Shown in pieces: positions 57,358-57,458 of a stretch of DNA of 57,458 nt. The stretch comes from an uncultured Burkholderiales bacterium. Its GTDB lineage: Bacteria; Pseudomonadota; Gammaproteobacteria; Burkholderiales; Burkholderiaceae_C. The translations under genes and the position numbers were made by a program. The stretch is taken from assembly GCA_903842945.1 (NCBI GenBank), contig CAIMNS010000100.1, positions 1-57,458 on the forward strand, given 5' to 3'. The notes beneath the pieces are model-generated. The model did no database searches and was not told where the DNA came from. It was given only the letters and a program-made list of their open reading frames with translations. Each line of letters begins with the position of its first letter. Position 1 is the first letter of the stretch.

Positions 57358-57458
57358 ATGAGAACCATTGAATCTATGACACCAACCATTTTGAAATCCA
57401 TCCTCACGCTCTCTATGGGTCTGTGCTTGGGCTTGAACGCCTTGGCGCAAAATGCACA
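57358..57458 (+). CDS. secreted protein, N-terminal fragment (signal peptide; possibly another Bug protein), runs off the window
   Basis: MRTIESMTPTILKSILTLSMGLCLGLNALAQNA... signal peptide, open to the window end. Confidence 0.6.
   Translation, partial: MRTIESMTPTILKSILTLSMGLCLGLNALAQNA

Noticed and set aside
1-57458. Search by eye for CRISPR arrays, tRNA/rRNA genes, IS elements, toxin-antitoxin or phage-defence genes
   Set aside because: No regularly spaced repeats, tRNA-like cloverleaf, transposase or defence-type ORF was recognised. This was a manual read, so short or divergent elements could be missed.

Overview
This window looks like a 57.5-kb chromosomal segment from a facultatively anaerobic betaproteobacterium, probably Burkholderiales/Comamonadaceae. 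The lineage is inferred from gene content and was not computed. It is dense, mostly metabolic, and shows no transposase, integrase, phage gene, CRISPR array, rRNA or tRNA that I could recognise. Main contents: (1) A minus-strand operon-like run hemN > monoheme cytochrome c > decaheme MtrA/MtoA > MtrB/MtoB porin > tetraheme NapC/CymA-type cytochrome > hemerythrin (8105 to 1792). The cytochrome order matches the mtoD-mtoA-mtoB-cymA Fe(II)-oxidation/extracellular electron transfer locus, with no MtrC-type surface cytochrome. (2) LigAB-type extradiol dioxygenase, a second hemerythrin, secreted hydrolase/SMP-30 genes, a DnaQ/GIY-YIG nuclease fusion, a TorF-type porin and PHA depolymerase. (3) An 18-gene, ~19.7-kb same-strand catabolic cluster (20739-40394): UbiD decarboxylase, Cox/XDH-type Mo-hydroxylase (L-M-S), alpha/beta hydrolase, tandem nitrilase-fold protein with a degenerate second half, CoA-transferase AB, split BCCP/BC/5S-type carboxyltransferase, thiolase-fold + DUF35 pair, and five Bug/TctC solute-binding proteins. 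(4) A second UbiD/Mo-hydroxylase cluster (41791-57335) with two more UbiDs, a UbiX, CoxG, MFS transporter and a LysR regulator. Five intergenic sites match the FNR/ANR consensus TTGAT-N4-ATCAA at 9 or 10 of 10 positions. They suggest one oxygen-responsive regulon linking the electron-transfer operon with both UbiD clusters. Family calls come from reading motifs in the supplied translations; no database search was run.
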